Shown here: piece after piece, positions 1-14,126 of the stretch
How positions within the stretch are numbered: position 1 is the stretch's first letter
Layout of the letters: every line of letters begins with the position of its first letter
From: Siphonodentalium dalli
Taxonomy: Eukaryota > Mollusca > Scaphopoda > Gadilida > Siphonodentaliidae
NCBI GenBank assembly: GCA_032622095.1
Contig: CP136069.1
Coordinates: 106,418,278 to 106,482,277, forward strand
Reading direction: 5' to 3'
Length of the DNA stretch: 64,000 bases
Notes under the pieces: model-generated
The model's database searches: none
What the model saw: the letters and a program-made list of their open reading frames with translations, nothing else
What the model was told of the DNA's origin: nothing
Translations under genes and position numbers: made by a program

Positions 1-2397
1 TAACCCCGCCACACACATATATAGGTATCCCCACCACATACATATATAGGTATCCTCACCACACACATATATAGGTATCCACGCCACATACATCCATAGG
101 TTTCCCCACCACATACATATATAGGTATCACCACCACATACATATATAGGTATCCCCACCACATACATCTATAGGTATTCCCACCACACACATATATAGG
201 TATCCCCACCACGTACATATATAGGTATCTCCACCACATACATATATAGGTATCCCCGCCACATACATATATATGTATTACCACCACACACATATATAGG
301 TATCCCCACCACATACATATATAGGTATCTCCACCACATACATTTATAGGTATCCCCACCACACACATATATAGGTATCCCCACCACATACATATATAGA
401 TATCCCCACCACATACATATATAGGTATCCCCACCACATACATATATAGGTATCCCCACCACACACATCTATAGGTATCCCCACCACACACATATATAGG
501 TATCCCCACCACACACATCTATAGGTATCCCAACCACACACATCTATAGGTATCCCCACCACATACATATATATGTATCCCCACCACACACATATATAGG
601 TATTCCCACCACATACATCTATAGGTATCCCCACCACACACATATATAGGTATCCCCACCACATACATATATAGGTATCCCCACCACACACATCTATAGG
701 TATCCCCACCACACACATCTATAGGTATCCCCACCACACACATCTATAGGTATCCCAACCACACACATTTATAGGTATCCCCACCACATAAATATGTAGG
801 TATCCCCACCATATACATATATAGGTAGCCCCACCACACACAAATATAGGTATCCCCACCACATACATATATAGGTATCCCGCCACACACATATATAGGT
901 ATCCCCACCACACACATATATAGATCTCCCCACTACATACATATATAGGTATCCCCGCCACACACATATATAGGTATCCCCGCCTAACACATATATAGGT
1001 ATCCCCACCACACACATATATAGGTCTCCTCACCACACTCATATATAGGTATCCCTGCCCCATACATATATAGGTCTCCCAACCACACACATCTATAGGT
1101 ATCCCCACCACATACATATATAGGTATCCCCGCCACACACATATATAGGTATCCCCACTACACACATATATAGGTATCACCACCACACTCATATATAGGT
1201 ATCCCCGCCACATACATAAATAGGTATCCCCACCACACACATATATAGGTATCACCACCACACACACATATAGGTATCCCCACCGCATACATATATAGGT
1301 ATCCCCACCACATACACATATAGGTATCCCCACCACACACATATATAGGTATCCCCACCACATACATATATAGGTATCCCCACCACATACATATATAGGT
1401 ATCCCCACCACATACATCTATATGTATCCAAACCACACACATATATAGGTATCCCCACCACATACATATATAGGTATCCCCACCACACACATATATAAGT
1501 ATCCCCACCACATACATATATAGGTATCCCCACCACATACATCTATATGTATCCCCACCAAACACATCTATAGGTATCCCCTCCACACACATAAATAGGT
1601 ATCCCCACCACATACATATATAGGTATCCCCACCACACACATATATAGGTAACCCCGCCACACACATATATAGGTATCCCCACCACATACATATATAGGT
1701 ATCCTCACCACACACATATATAGGTCTCCACGCCACATACATCCATAGGTCTCCCCACCACATACATATATAGGTATCACCACCACATACATATATAGGT
1801 ATCCCCACCACATACATATATAGGTATCCCTACCATACACATTAATAGGTATCCCCGCCACACACATATATAGGTATCCCCACCACATACATCTATAGGT
1901 ATCCCCACCACATACATATATAGGTATCCCCACCACATACATATATAGGTATCACCACCACATACATATATAGGTATCCCCAGCACATACATATATAGGT
2001 CTCCCCACCACATACATCTATAGGTATCCCCACCACACACATCTATAGGTATCCCCACTACACACATATATAGGTATCACCACCACACACATATACTGGT
2101 CTCCCCACCACACACATATATAGGTATCCCCCCCACATACATATATAGGTCTCCCTGCCACATACATATATAGGTATGCCCATCACACATCTATAGGTAT
2201 CCCCACCACACACATATATTGATCTCCTCACCACACACATATATAGGTATCTCTGCCACATACATCTATAGGTCTCCCCACCACACACATATATAGGTAT
2301 CATCACTACACACATATATAGGTCTCCGCGCCACATACATATATAGGTCTCCCCACCACATACATATATAGGTATCACCACAACACACATATATAGG
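1..2397. repeat. Domain A higher-order repeat, copy 1
   Basis: First visible copy of a ~2.4-kb block of about 96 variant monomers. The window opens on the variant TAACCCCGCC, which recurs at 2,398 and 4,794. Diagnostic monomers inside are GCCTAAC at 982, GGTAGCCCC with CACAAATATAGG near 831-850, a CACTCATATATAGG monomer near 1,036, and CATATACTGG near 2,090. The GCCTAAC and GGTAGCCCC variants also mark domains E and G, so this block is related to them. Whether the true duplication unit starts at base 1 cannot be seen, because the array continues to the left. Confidence 0.85.
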
Positions 2398-4793
2398 TAA
2401 CCCCGCCACACACATATATAGGTATCCCCACCACATACATATATAGGTATCCTCACCACACACATATATAGGTATCCACGCCACATACATCCATAGGTTT
2501 CCCCACCACATACATATATAGGTATCACCACCACATACATATATAGGTATCCCCACCACATACATCTATAGGTATTCCCACCACACACATATATAGGTAT
2601 CCCCACCACGTACATATATAGGTATCCCCACCACATACATATATAGGTATCCCCGCCACATACATATATATGTATCACCACCACACACATATATAGGTAT
2701 CCCCACCACATACATATATAGGTATCTCCACCACATACATTTATAGGTATCCCCACCACACACATATATAGGTATCCCCACCACATACATATATAGATAT
2801 CCCCACCACATACATATATAGGTATCCCCACCACATACATATATAGGTATCCCCACCACACACATCTATAGGTATCCCCACCACACACATCTATAGGTAT
2901 CCCCACCACACACATCTATAGGTATCCCAACCACACACATCTATAGGTATCCCCACCACATACATATATATGTATCCCCACCACACACATATATAGGTAT
3001 TCCCACCACGTACATCTATAGGTATCCCCACCACACACATATATAGGTATCCCCACCGCATACATATATAGGTATCCCCACCACACACATCTATAGGTAT
3101 CCCCACCACACACATCTATAGGTATCCCCACCACACACATCTATAGGTATCCCAACCACACACATTTATAGGTATCCCCACCACATAAATATGTAGGTAT
3201 CCCCACCATATACATATATAGGTAGCCCCACCACACACAAATATAGGTATCCCCACCACATACATATATAGGTATCCCGCCACACACATATATAGGTATC
3301 CCACCACACACATATATAGATCTCCCCACCACATACATATATAGGTATCCCCGCCACACACATATATAGGTATCCCCGCCTAACACATATATAGGTATCC
3401 CCACCACACACATATATAGGTCTCCTCACCACACTCATATATAGGTATCCCTGCCCCATACATATATAGGTCTCCCAACCACACACATCTATAGGTATCC
3501 CCACCACATACATATATAGGTATCCCCGCCACACACATATATAGGTATCCCCACTACACACATATATAGGTATCACCACCACACTCATATATAGGTATCC
3601 CCGCCACATACATAAATAGGTATCCCCACCACACACATATATAGGTATCACCACCACACACACATATAGGTATCCCCACCGCATACATATATAGGTATCC
3701 CCACCACATACACATATAGGTATCCCCACCACACACATATATAGGTATCCCCACCACATACATATATAGGTATCCCCACCACATACATATATAGGTATCC
3801 CCACCACATACATCTATATGTATCCAAACCACACACATATATAGGTATCCCCACCACATACATATATAGGTATCCCCACCACACACATATATAAGTATCC
3901 CCACCACATACATATATAGGTATCCCCACCACATACATCTATATGTATCCCCACCAAACACATCTATATGTATCCCCTCCACACACATAAATAGGTATCC
4001 CCACCACATACATATATAGGTATCCCCACCACACACATATATAGGTAACCCCGCCACACACATATATAGGTATCCCCACCACATACATATATAGGTATCC
4101 TCACCACACACATATATAGGTCTCCACGCCACATACATCCATAGGTATCCTCACCACATACATATATAGGTATCACCACCACATACATATATAGGTATCC
4201 CCACCACATACATATATAGGTATCCCTACCATACACATTAATAGGTATCCCCGCCACACACATATATAGGTATCCCCACCACATACATCTATAGGTATCC
4301 CCACCACATACATATATAGGTATCCCCACCACATACATATATAGGTATCACCACCACATACATATATAGGTATCCCCAGCACATACATATATAGGTCTCC
4401 CCACCACATACATCTATAGGTATCCCCACCACACACATCTATAGGTATCCCCACTACACACATATATAGGTATCACCACCACACACATATACTGGTCTCC
4501 CCACCACACACATATATAGGTATCCCCCCCACATACATATATAGGTCTCCCTGCCACATACATATATAGGTATGCCCATCACACATCTATAGGTATCCCC
4601 ACCACACACATATATTGATCTCCTCACCACACACATATATAGGTATCTCTGCCACATACATCTATAGGTCTCCCCACCACACACATATATAGGTATCATC
4701 ACTACACACATATATAGGTCTCCGCGCCACATACATATATAGGTCTCCCCACCACATACATATATAGGTATCACCACAACACACATATATAGG
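2398..4793. repeat. Domain A higher-order repeat, copy 2
   Basis: Repeats 1-2,397 monomer by monomer at an offset of 2,397, which becomes 2,396 after one C is lost near 3,300 (TATCCCACC here, TATCCCCACC in copy 1). Only scattered single-base differences separate the copies, for example GGTATCTCC near 230 against GGTATCCCC near 2,627. The variant order is conserved, including GCCTAAC at 3,378. This is a direct tandem duplication of the whole HOR and a recent one on the scale of this array. Confidence 0.88.
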
Positions 4794-4960
4794 TAACCCC
4801 GCCACACACATATATAGGTATCCCCACCACATACATATATAGGTATCCTCACCACACACATATATAGGTATCCACGCCACATACATCCATAGGTTTCCCC
4901 ACCACATACATATATAGGTATCACCACCACATACATATATAGGTATCCCCACCACATACA
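4794..4960. repeat. Domain A higher-order repeat, truncated copy 3
   Basis: The opening TAACCCCGCC monomer and the next six monomers match 1-167 and 2,398-2,564. At about 4,961 the earlier copies carry a CATCTATAGG monomer followed by GGTATTCCC, while this one carries CATATATAGG followed by TATCCCTACC, and the match stops. This is the right border of domain A. Confidence 0.8.
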
Positions 4961-5452
4961 TATATAGGTATCCCTACCACACACATATATAGGTATCCCC
5001 GCCACACACATGTATAGGTATCCCCACCACATACATCTATAGGTATCCCCACCACATACATATATTGGTATCCTCACCACACACATATAGGTATCACCAC
5101 CACATACATATATAGGTATCCCCGCCACACACATATATAGGTATCCCCGCCACATACATATATAGGTATCCCCACCACACACATCTATAGGTATCCCCAC
5201 CACATTCATATATAGGTATCCCCACCACATAAATATATAGGTATCCCCACCACACACATCTATAGGTATCCCCACCACACACATCTATAGGTATCCCCAC
5301 CACACACATATATAGGTATCCCCACCACACACATTTATAGGTATCCGCGCCACATACATATATAGGTATCACCACCACACACATATATAGGTCTCCCCAC
5401 CACATACATCTATAGGTATCCCCAAAACACACATCTATAGGTATCCCCACCA
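4961..5452. repeat. Satellite lead-in to domain B
   Basis: About 20 monomers linking A and B. The stretch from ~5,090 is homologous to 7,441-7,630 just left of the second B copy. The offset falls from about 2,352 at its left end to 2,178 at its right end, so the later copy lacks about 174 bp (seven monomers). No gene or non-satellite sequence is present. Confidence 0.7.
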
Positions 5453-7630
5453 CACATATCTATAGGTTTCCCCACCACACACATATATAGTATCCCCACC
5501 ATACACATCTATAGGTATCCCCACCACATACATATATAGGTATCCAACCACACACATATATAGGTATCCCCACCATATACATATATAGGTATCACCACCA
5601 CACACATATAGTTATCCCCACCACATACAAATAGGTATCCCCGCCACATACATATAGGTATCCCCACCACACACATATAGGTATCCCCACCACACACATC
5701 TATAGGTATCACCACCACATACATATATAGGTATACCCAACACATACATATATGGGTATCCCCACCACATACATATATAGGTATCCCCTCCACATACATC
5801 TATAGGAATCCCCACCACATACATATATAGGTATCCCCACCAAATACATATATAGGTATCCCCACCACATACATATATAGGTATCCCCACCACATACATC
5901 TATTGGTATCACCGCCAAATACATCTATAGGTATCCCCACCACATACATATATAGGTATCCCGCCACACACATATATAGGTATACCCACCACACACATAT
6001 ATAGGTATCCCCACCACATACATCTATAGGTATCCCGCCACACACATATATAGGTATCCCCACCACACACATATATAGGTATTACCACCACACACATATA
6101 TAGGTGTCCCCGCCAAATACATATATAGGTATCCCCACCACAAACATATATAGGTATCACCACCACACACATATATAGGTGTCCCCGCCAAATACATATA
6201 TAGGTATCCCCACCACATACATATATAGGTATCACCACCACACACATATATAGGTATCCCCACCACATACATATATAGGTATCCCCACCACCTACATATA
6301 TAGGTATCCCCACCACATACATATATAGGTATCCCCACCACATACATATATAGGTATCCCCACCACATACATATATAGGTATCCCCGCCACATACATATA
6401 TATGTATCACCACCACACACATATATAGGTATCCCCACCACATACATATATAGGTATCCCCACCTTACGTCTATAGGTATCCCCACCACACACACATACA
6501 GGTATCCCCACCACATACATATATAGATATCCCCACCACATACATATATATGTATCCCCACCACATACATCTATATGTATCCCCACCACACACATATATA
6601 GGCATCCCCACCACATACATCTATAGGTATCCCCACCACACACATATATAGGTATCCCCACCACATACATATATAGTATCCCCAACACACACATCTATAG
6701 GTATCCCCACCACACACATCTATAGGTATCCCAACCACACACATCTATTGGTATCCCCACCACATAAATGTGTAGGTATCCCCACCATATACATATATAG
6801 GTATCCCCACCACACACATATATAGGTATCCCCACCACACACATATATAGGTCTGCCCACCACATACATATATAGGTATCCCCGCCACACACATATATAG
6901 GTATCCCCGCCAAACACATATATAGGTATCCTCACCACACACATATATAGGTATCCCCGCCACATACATATATAGGTCTCCCCGCCACATACATATATAG
7001 GTATCCCCACCACACATCTATAGGTATCCCCACCACACACATATATCGGTATCCCCGCCAAACACATATATAGGTATCCTCACCACACACATATATAGGT
7101 ATCCCCGCCACATACATATATAGGTCTCCCCGCCACATACATATATAGGTATCCCCACCACACATCTATAGGTATCCCCACCACACACATATATCGGTAT
7201 CCCCGCCACACACATATATAGGTATCCCACCACACACATATATAGGTATCACCACCACACACATATATAGGTATCCCCACCACATACATATATAGGTATC
7301 CCCACCACACACATATATGGGTATCACCACCACACACATATATATGTATCCCCACCACATACATATATAGGTATCCCCACCACATACATCTATAGGTATC
7401 CCCACCACATACATATATTGGTATCCTCACCACACACATATAGGTATCACCACCACATACATATATAGGTATCCCCGCAACACACATATATAGGTATCCC
7501 CGCCACATACATATATAGGTATCCCCACCACACACATCTATAGGTATCCCCACCACATACATATATAGGTATCCCCACCACATAAATATATAGGTATCCC
7601 CACCACACACATCTATAGGTATCCCCACCA
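5453..7630. repeat. Domain B higher-order repeat, copy 1
   Basis: A ~2.18-kb block opening with a CACATATCTATAGG monomer. It contains a cluster of shortened monomers at about 5,599-5,690 and the diagnostic CCCAACC, CATCTATTGG pair near 6,730. The same order recurs at an offset of 2,180-2,181 from 7,631. Near its right end it carries a private 148-bp tandem duplication (6,912-7,207) that the second copy lacks. Confidence 0.8.
6912..7207. repeat. 148-bp tandem duplication (two copies) in domain B copy 1
   Basis: The run from the CCAAACACATATATAGG monomer through TCCTCACC, two GGTCTCC/GGTATCC monomers and the shortened CACACATCTATAGG monomer to CATATATCGG occurs at 6,912-7,059 and again at 7,060-7,207. 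The offset is exactly 148 bp, six monomers minus one CA step. The homologous place in the second B copy (near 9,110-9,290) has this run only once, so the event followed the larger duplication or was lost there. Confidence 0.82.
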
Positions 7631-9460
7631 CACATATCTATAGGTTTCTCCACCACACACATATATAGGTATCCCCACCATACAAATCTATAGGTATCCC
7701 CACCACATACATATATAGGTATCCCAACCACACACATATATAGGTATCCCCACCATATACATATATAGGTATCACCACCACACACATATAGTTATCCCCA
7801 CCACATACAAATAGGTATCCCCGCCACATACATATAGGTATCCCCACCACACACATATAGGTATCCCCACCACACACATCTATAGGTATCACCACCACAT
7901 ACATATATAGGTATACCCAACACATACATATATAGGTATCCCCACCACATACATATATAGGTATCCCCTCCACATACATCTATAGGTATCCACACCACAT
8001 ACATATATAGGTATCCCCACAAAATACATATATAGGTATCCCCACCACATACATATATAGGTATCCCCACCACATACATCTATTGGTATCACCGCCACAT
8101 ACATCTATAGGTATCCCCACCACATACATCTATAGGTATCCCGCCACACACATATATAGGTATACCCACCACACACATATATAGGTTTCCCCACCACATA
8201 CATCTATAGTTATCCCGCCACACACATATATAGGTATCCCCACCACACACATATATAGGTATTACCACCACACACATATATAGGTGTCCCCGCCAAATAC
8301 ATATATAGGTATCCCCACCACATACATATATAGGTATCACCACCACACACATATATAGGTATCCCCACCACATACATATATAGGTATCCCCACCACATAC
8401 ATCTATAGGTATCCACACCACACACATATATAGGTATCCCCACCGCATACATATATAGGTATCCCCACCACCTACATATATAGGTATCCCCACCACATAC
8501 ATATATAGGTATCCCCACCACATACATATATAGGTATCCCCACCACATACATATATAGGTATCCCCGCCACATACATATATATGTATCACCACCACACAC
8601 ATATATAGGTATCCCCACCACATACATATATAGGTATTCCCACCACATACGTCTATATGTATCCCCACCACACACACATATAGGTATCCCCACCACATAC
8701 ATATATAGATATATCCACCACATACATATATATGTATCCCCACCACATACATCTATATGTATCCCCACCACACACATATATAGGCATCCCCACCACATAC
8801 ATCTATAGGTATCCCCACCACACACATATATAGGTATCCCCACCACATACATATATAGTATCCCCAACACACACATCTATAGGTATCCCACCACACACAT
8901 CTATAGGTATCCCAACCACACACATCTATTGGTATCCCCACCACATAACTATGTAGGTATCCCCACCATATACATATATAGGTATCCCCACCACACACAT
9001 ACATAGGTATCCCCACCACATACATATATAGGTATCCCCGCCACACACATGTATAGGTATCCCCACCACACACATATATAGGTCTGCCCACCACATACAT
9101 ATATAGGTATCCCCGCCAAACACATATATAGGTATCCCCGCCAAACACATATATAGGTATCCTCACCACACACATATATAGGTATCCCCGCCACATACAT
9201 ATATAGGTCTCCCCGCCACATACATATATAGGTATCCCCACCACACATCTATAGGTATCCCCACCACACACATATATCGGTAGCCCCGCCACACAAATAT
9301 ATAGGTATCCCCACCACACACATATATAGGTATCACCACCACACACATATATAGGTATCCCCACCACATACATATATAGGTATCCCCACCACACACATAT
9401 ATAGGTATCACCACCACACACATATATATGTATCCCCACCACATACATATATAGGTATCC
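7631..9460. repeat. Domain B higher-order repeat, copy 2
   Basis: Matches 5,453-7,280 at an offset of 2,178-2,181, including the short-monomer cluster at about 7,781-7,870 and the CCCAACC, CATCTATTGG pair at 8,911. It has one copy of the 148-bp segment and an extra monomer beside it (two consecutive GCCAAACAC monomers near 9,115-9,145). The match fades near 9,430-9,460. Confidence 0.78.
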
Positions 9461-12400
9461 CCACCACATACATATATAGGTATCCCAACCACACACATAT
9501 ATAGGTATCCCCACCACATACATATATAGGTATCCCCACCACACACATATATAGGTATACCCACCACATACATATATAGGTATCCCCACCACACACATCT
9601 ATATGTATCCCCACCACACACATCTATAGGTATCCCACCACACACATCTATAGGTATCCCCACCACATACATATATAGGTATCAACACCACATACATATA
9701 TCGGTATCCCCACCACACACATATATAGGTATCCCCACCACATACATATATAGTTATCCCCGCCACACACATATATAGGTATCCCCACCACACACATATA
9801 TAGGTCTCCCCACCACAAGCATATATAGGTATCCCCGCCACACACAAATATAGGTATCCCTGCCACACACATATATAGGTATCCCCACCACACACATATA
9901 TAGGTATCCCCGCCACATACATATATAGGTCTCCCCGCCAGATACATATATAGGTATCCCCACCACACATCTATATGTATCCCCACCACACACATATATT
10001 TGTCTCCCCGCCACACACATATATAGGTATCCCCGCCACATACATATATAGGTCTCGCCTCCACATACATATATAGGTATCCCCACCACACATCTATAGG
10101 TATTCCCACCACACACATATATTGGTCTCCTCACCACACACATATATATAGGTATCCCTGCCACATACATCTATAGGTCTCCCCACCACACACATATATA
10201 GGTATCATCACCACACACATATATAGGTCTCCCCGCCACATACATCTATAGGTCTCCTCACCACATACATATGTAGGTATCACCACCACATACATATATA
10301 GGTATCCCCACCACATACATATATAGGTATCCCCACCACACACATATATAGGTAACCCCGCCACACACATATATAGGTATCCCCACCACATACATATATA
10401 GGTATCCTCACCACACACATATATAGGTCTCCACGCCACATACATCCATAGGTCTCCACACCACATACATATATAGGTATCACCACCACATACATATATA
10501 GGTATCCCCACCACATACATATATAGGTATCCCTCCCACTCACATATATAGGTATTCCCGCCACACACATATATAGGTATCCCCACCACATACATCTATA
10601 GGTATCCCCACCACATACATATATAGGTATCCTCACCACACACATATATAGGTATCACCACAACATACATATATAGGTATCCCCGCCAACACATATATAG
10701 GCATCCCCGCCACATATATCTATAGGTATCCCCACCACACACATCTATAGGTATCCCCAACACACACATCTATAGGTATCCCCACCACACACATCTATAG
10801 GTATCACAAACACACACATCTATTGGTATCCCCACCACATAAATATGTAGGTATCCCCACCATATACATATATAGGTATCCCCACCACACACATACATAG
10901 GTATCCCCCACCACATACATATATAGGTATCCCCGCCACACACATATATAGGTATCCCCACCATATACATATATAGGTATCCCCACCACATACATCTATA
11001 TGTATCCCCACCACACACATATATAGGTATCCCCACCACATAAATATATAGGTATCCCCACCACACACATCTATAGGTATCCCCACCACAAACATCTATA
11101 GGTATCCCTACCACATACATATATAATTATCCCCACCATACACATGTATATGTATCCCCGCCACATACATATATAGGTATCACCACCCCACACATATATA
11201 GGTCTCCCCACCACATACATCTATATGTATCCCCAACACACACATCTATAGGTATCCCCACCACACACATCTATAGGTTTCCCCACCACACACATATATA
11301 GGTATCCCCACCATACACATCTATAGGTATCCCCACCACATACATATATAGGTATCCCAACCACACACATATATAGGTATCCCCACCATATACATATATA
11401 TGTATCACCACCACACACATATAGTTATCCCCACCACATATATATAGGTATCTCCGCCACATACATATAGGTATCCCCACCACACACATATAGGTATACC
11501 CAACACATACATATATAGGTATCACCACCACATACATATATAGGTATACCCAACACATACATATATAGGTATCCCCACCACATACATATACAGGTATCCC
11601 CACCACATACATCTATAGGTATCCCCACCACATACATATATAGGTATCCCCACCACATATATACATAGGTATCCCCACCACATACATATATAGGTATACC
11701 CACCACATACATCTATTGGTATCACCGCCACATACATATATAGGTATCCCCACCACATACATCTATAGGTATCCCGCCACACACATATATAGGTATCCCC
11801 ACCACAAACATATATAGGTATCCCCACCACATACATTTATAGGTATCCCGCCACACACATATATAGGTATCCCCACCACACACATATATAGGTATCCCCG
11901 CCAAATACATATATAGGTATCCCCACCACATACATATATAGGTATCACCACACACACATATATATGTATCCCCACCACATACATCTATAGGTATCCCCAC
12001 CACACACATATGTAGGTATCCCCACCACATACATATATAGGTATCCCCACCACATACATATATAGGTATCCCCACCACATACATCTATATGTATCCCCAC
12101 CACACACATATATAGGTATCCCCACCACATACATATATATGTATCCCCACCGCACACATATATAAGTATCCCCACCACATACACATATAGGTATCCCCAC
12201 CACACACATCTATAGGTATCCCCACCAAACACATCTATAGGTATCCCCTCCACACACATCCATAGGTATCCCCACCACATTCATATATAGGTATCCCCAC
12301 CACATACATATATCGGTATCCCCACCACACATATATATAGGTATCCCCACCACATACATATATAGGTATCCCCGCAACACACATATATAGGTATCCCCAC

Positions 12401-14126
12401 CACACACATATATAGGTCTCCCCACCACAAGCATATATAGGTATCCCCGCCACACACATATATAGGTATCCCCGCCACACACATATATAGGTATCCCCAC
12501 CACACACATATATAGGTATCCCCGCCACGTACATATATAGGTCTCCCCGCCACATACATATATAGGTACCCCCACCACACATCTATAGGTATCCCCACCA
12601 CACACATATATTGGTCTCCCCACCACACACATATATAGGTATCCCCCACATACATATATAGGTCTCCCCGCCACATACATATATAGGTATCCCCACCACA
12701 CATCTATAGGTATCCCCACCACACACATATATTGATCTCCTCACCACGCACATATATAGGTATCCCTGCCACATACATCTATAGGTCTCCCCTCCACACA
12801 CATATATTGGTATCATCAGCACACACATATATAGGTCTCTCCGCCACATACATCTATAGGTCTCCCCACCACATAAATATATAGGTATCCCCACCACATA
12901 CATATATAGGTATCCCCACCACACACATATATAGGTAACCCCGCCACACACATATATAGGTATCCCCACCACATACATATATAGGTATCCTCACCACACA
13001 CATATATAGGTCTCCACGCCACATACATCCATAGGTCTCCCCACCACATACATATATAGGCATCACCACCACATACATATATAGGTATCCCCACTACATA
13101 CATATATAGGTATCCCTACCATACACATATATAGGTATCCCCGCCACACACATATATAGGTATCCGACCACATACATATATAAGTATCCCCGCAACACAC
13201 ATATATAGGTATCCCCACCACACACATATATAGGTCTCCCCACCACAAGCATATATAGGTATCCCCGCCACACACATATATAGGTATCCCCGCCACACAC
13301 ATATATAGGTATCCCCACCACACACATATATAGGTATCCCCGCCACGTACATATATAGGTCTCCCCGCCACATACATATATAGGTATCCCCACCACACAT
13401 CTCTAGGTATCCCCACCACACACATATATTGGTCTCCCCACCACACACATATATAGGTATCCCCCCACATACATATATAGGTCTCCCCGCCACATACATA
13501 TATAGGTATCCCCACCACACATCTATAGGTATCCCCACCACACACATATATTGATCTCCTCACCACACACATATATAGGTATCCCTGCCACATACATCTA
13601 TAGGTCTCCCCACCACACACATATATAGGTATCATCACCACACACATATATAGGTCTCCCCGCCACATACATCTATAGGTCTCCCCACCACATACATATA
13701 TAGGTATCACCACCACATACATATATAGGTATCCCCACCATATACATATATAGGTATCCCCACCACACACATATATAGGTAACCCCGCCACACACATATA
13801 TAGGTATCCCCACCACATACATATATAGGTATCCTCACCACACACATATATAGGTCTCTACGCCACATACATCCATATGTCTCCCACCACATACATATAT
13901 AGGCATCACCAACACATACATATATAGGTATCCCCACTACATACATATATAGGTATCCCTACCATACACATATATAGGTATCCCCGCCACACACATATAT
14001 AGGCATCCCCACCACATACATCTGTAGGTATCCCCACCACATACATATATAGGTATCCCCGCCACACACATATATAGGTATCCCAGCCACATACATATAT
14101 AGGTATCCCCACCACACACATCTATA
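9461..14126. repeat. Domain C satellite mosaic with ~0.8-kb subunits
   Basis: Variant monomers recur here at several spacings instead of one clean HOR. The CACAAGCATATATAGG variant is at 9,816, 12,428 and 13,246 (818 bp between the last two). TAACCCCGCC is at 10,353, 12,936 and 13,780 (844 bp between the last two), and a short-monomer cluster lies at about 11,411-11,500. The distance from TAACCCC at 13,780 to the GGTACC marker at 14,127 is 347 bp, as at the end of full domain D copies, so the right part of C is an older D-type copy. A GGTACC at 12,565 sits in a different monomer context. Confidence 0.7.

Noticed and set aside
2398-2410. TAACCCC motifs as telomeric repeat
   Set aside because: They occur singly, hundreds of bases or more apart (150 bp at closest, through a local duplication), inside an otherwise normal 25-bp monomer (GGTAACCCCGCC), as a T-to-A variant of GGTATCCCC. 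No tandem TAACCC tract exists.
12565-12570. GGTACC at 12,565 and 54,510 as further domain D phase marks
   Set aside because: The flanking monomers differ (followed by CACACATCTATAGG or GGTCTCC), and the expected TAACCCC about 500 bp downstream is not there, so these are independent point variants.
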